Below are positions 63,729 to 64,000 of a stretch of 64,000 bases of DNA, piece by piece; position 1 is the stretch's first letter; each line of letters starts with the position of its first letter. Source of the DNA: Streptomyces sp. SID13726 (GTDB lineage Bacteria > Actinomycetota > Actinomycetes > Streptomycetales > Streptomycetaceae). The position numbers and the translations under genes were made by a program. Below the pieces are notes generated by a model, which was not told the origin of the DNA, did no database searches, and worked only from the letters and a program-made list of their open reading frames with translations. The stretch lies in the NCBI RefSeq assembly GCF_010548375.1, contig NZ_JAAGLY010000002.1, positions 310,001 to 374,000 on the forward strand, in the 5' to 3' direction.

Positions 63729-64000
63729 TCAGGCGTGGAGCGGGGCAAGGTCGGCGTAGACCTGGGAGACACTCACCAGGTCGCCTTCGAAGGTCAGGAC
63801 GTTGCACACGGGCAAGGTGACCGTCCTGCCGTCCTTGCGGCGGTACTCGATGTCGAACTGCACGGTGACGGCGTCGCCGATCTCGTGCATCGCGAGGATG
63901 TGGTGGCTGACGCCGTCGATCGTGTCCCAGAAGGCCGTCGTCGCCTTCTTCACGTTCTCCCGTCCGATGGTGGGCTCGGTGTTGGCGAAGACGGACCTCA
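63729..64000 (-). CDS. SnoaL-like/NTF2-fold protein, partial
   Basis: The gene runs off the right edge; about 90 C-terminal residues are seen (NTEPTIGRENVKKATTAFWD, HHILAMHEIGDAVTVQFDIEYRRKDGRTVTLPVCNVLTFEGDLVSVSQVYADLAPL). The order of helices and the beta-sheet FDIEYRRKDG, VCNVLTFEGD fits SnoaL-like polyketide-cyclase or nuclear-transport-factor-2 proteins. It precedes the AKR gene on the same strand with a 60-base gap and could be co-transcribed. Confidence 0.8.
   Translation of the reverse strand, partial: RSVFANTEPTIGRENVKKATTAFWDTIDGVSHHILAMHEIGDAVTVQFDIEYRRKDGRTVTLPVCNVLTFEGDLVSVSQVYADLAPLHA

Overview
The window is high-GC DNA with codon third positions almost always G or C, purine-rich Shine-Dalgarno sites and frequent GTG/TTG starts. 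With the gene families present (PucR and LAL-type regulators, secreted S8 protease, Tat-exported GH95, scabin-like toxin, rSAM RiPP operon) this points to a Streptomyces or close relative. There are no rRNA, tRNA or core housekeeping genes, and there are several broken genes, one IS element and many catabolic or secreted-enzyme genes. That pattern suggests accessory DNA such as a chromosome arm (inference).

Layout. 1-446: tail of an M24-fold (DddP-like) enzyme. 666-7311: a minus-strand operon (MBL hydrolase, MFS pump, FAH-family hydrolase, TetR, CocE/S15 hydrolase) facing a second TetR gene across a 28-bp palindrome. 7449-11214: a compact, apparently undescribed RiPP operon: palindromic operator, 53-aa precursor, attenuator-like hairpin, 78-aa ORF, M29-peptidase-like protein, PqqD-like protein and a B12-type radical SAM enzyme. 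11313-14204: two 5'-truncated genes joined back to back, a rearrangement scar. 14404-26205: LAL regulator, S8 protease, GH95 fucosidase with two inserted discoidin-like domains, dicarboxylate symporter. 26274-30368: RibD-like reductase, PucR regulator and a ferredoxin-reductase/desaturase pair. 30458-35048: LacI regulator and an FrcBCA-like sugar ABC importer.

35049-38756: a worn segment with an IS5-like element that carries an Imm7-type immunity gene between its transposase and right terminal repeat. Transporter scraps lie on both sides, and a frameshifted scabin-like ADP-ribosyltransferase toxin gene lies beside it. 38841-54104: a catabolic island. It holds acyl-CoA dehydrogenase, CaiB/BaiF CoA-transferase, LysR, TPP-dependent 2-oxoacid decarboxylase (two subunits), aldehyde dehydrogenase, MHS transporter, MaoC-like hydratase and CitE-like lyase. 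A second LysR, three tandem RraA-type aldolases, an aminotransferase and an alpha/beta hydrolase follow. I infer a route from a branched C5-C6 dicarboxylate to acetyl-CoA and pyruvate.

54205-55738: decayed glutamate-type ABC permease genes abutting a decayed GH43-CBM42 arabinofuranosidase gene. 55866-61073: orphan solute-binding protein, two membrane proteins and a NarL-type two-component system. 61176-62171: a secreted ribosome-inactivating protein with the five classical active-site positions retained. The window ends with an aldo/keto reductase and a partial SnoaL-like gene.
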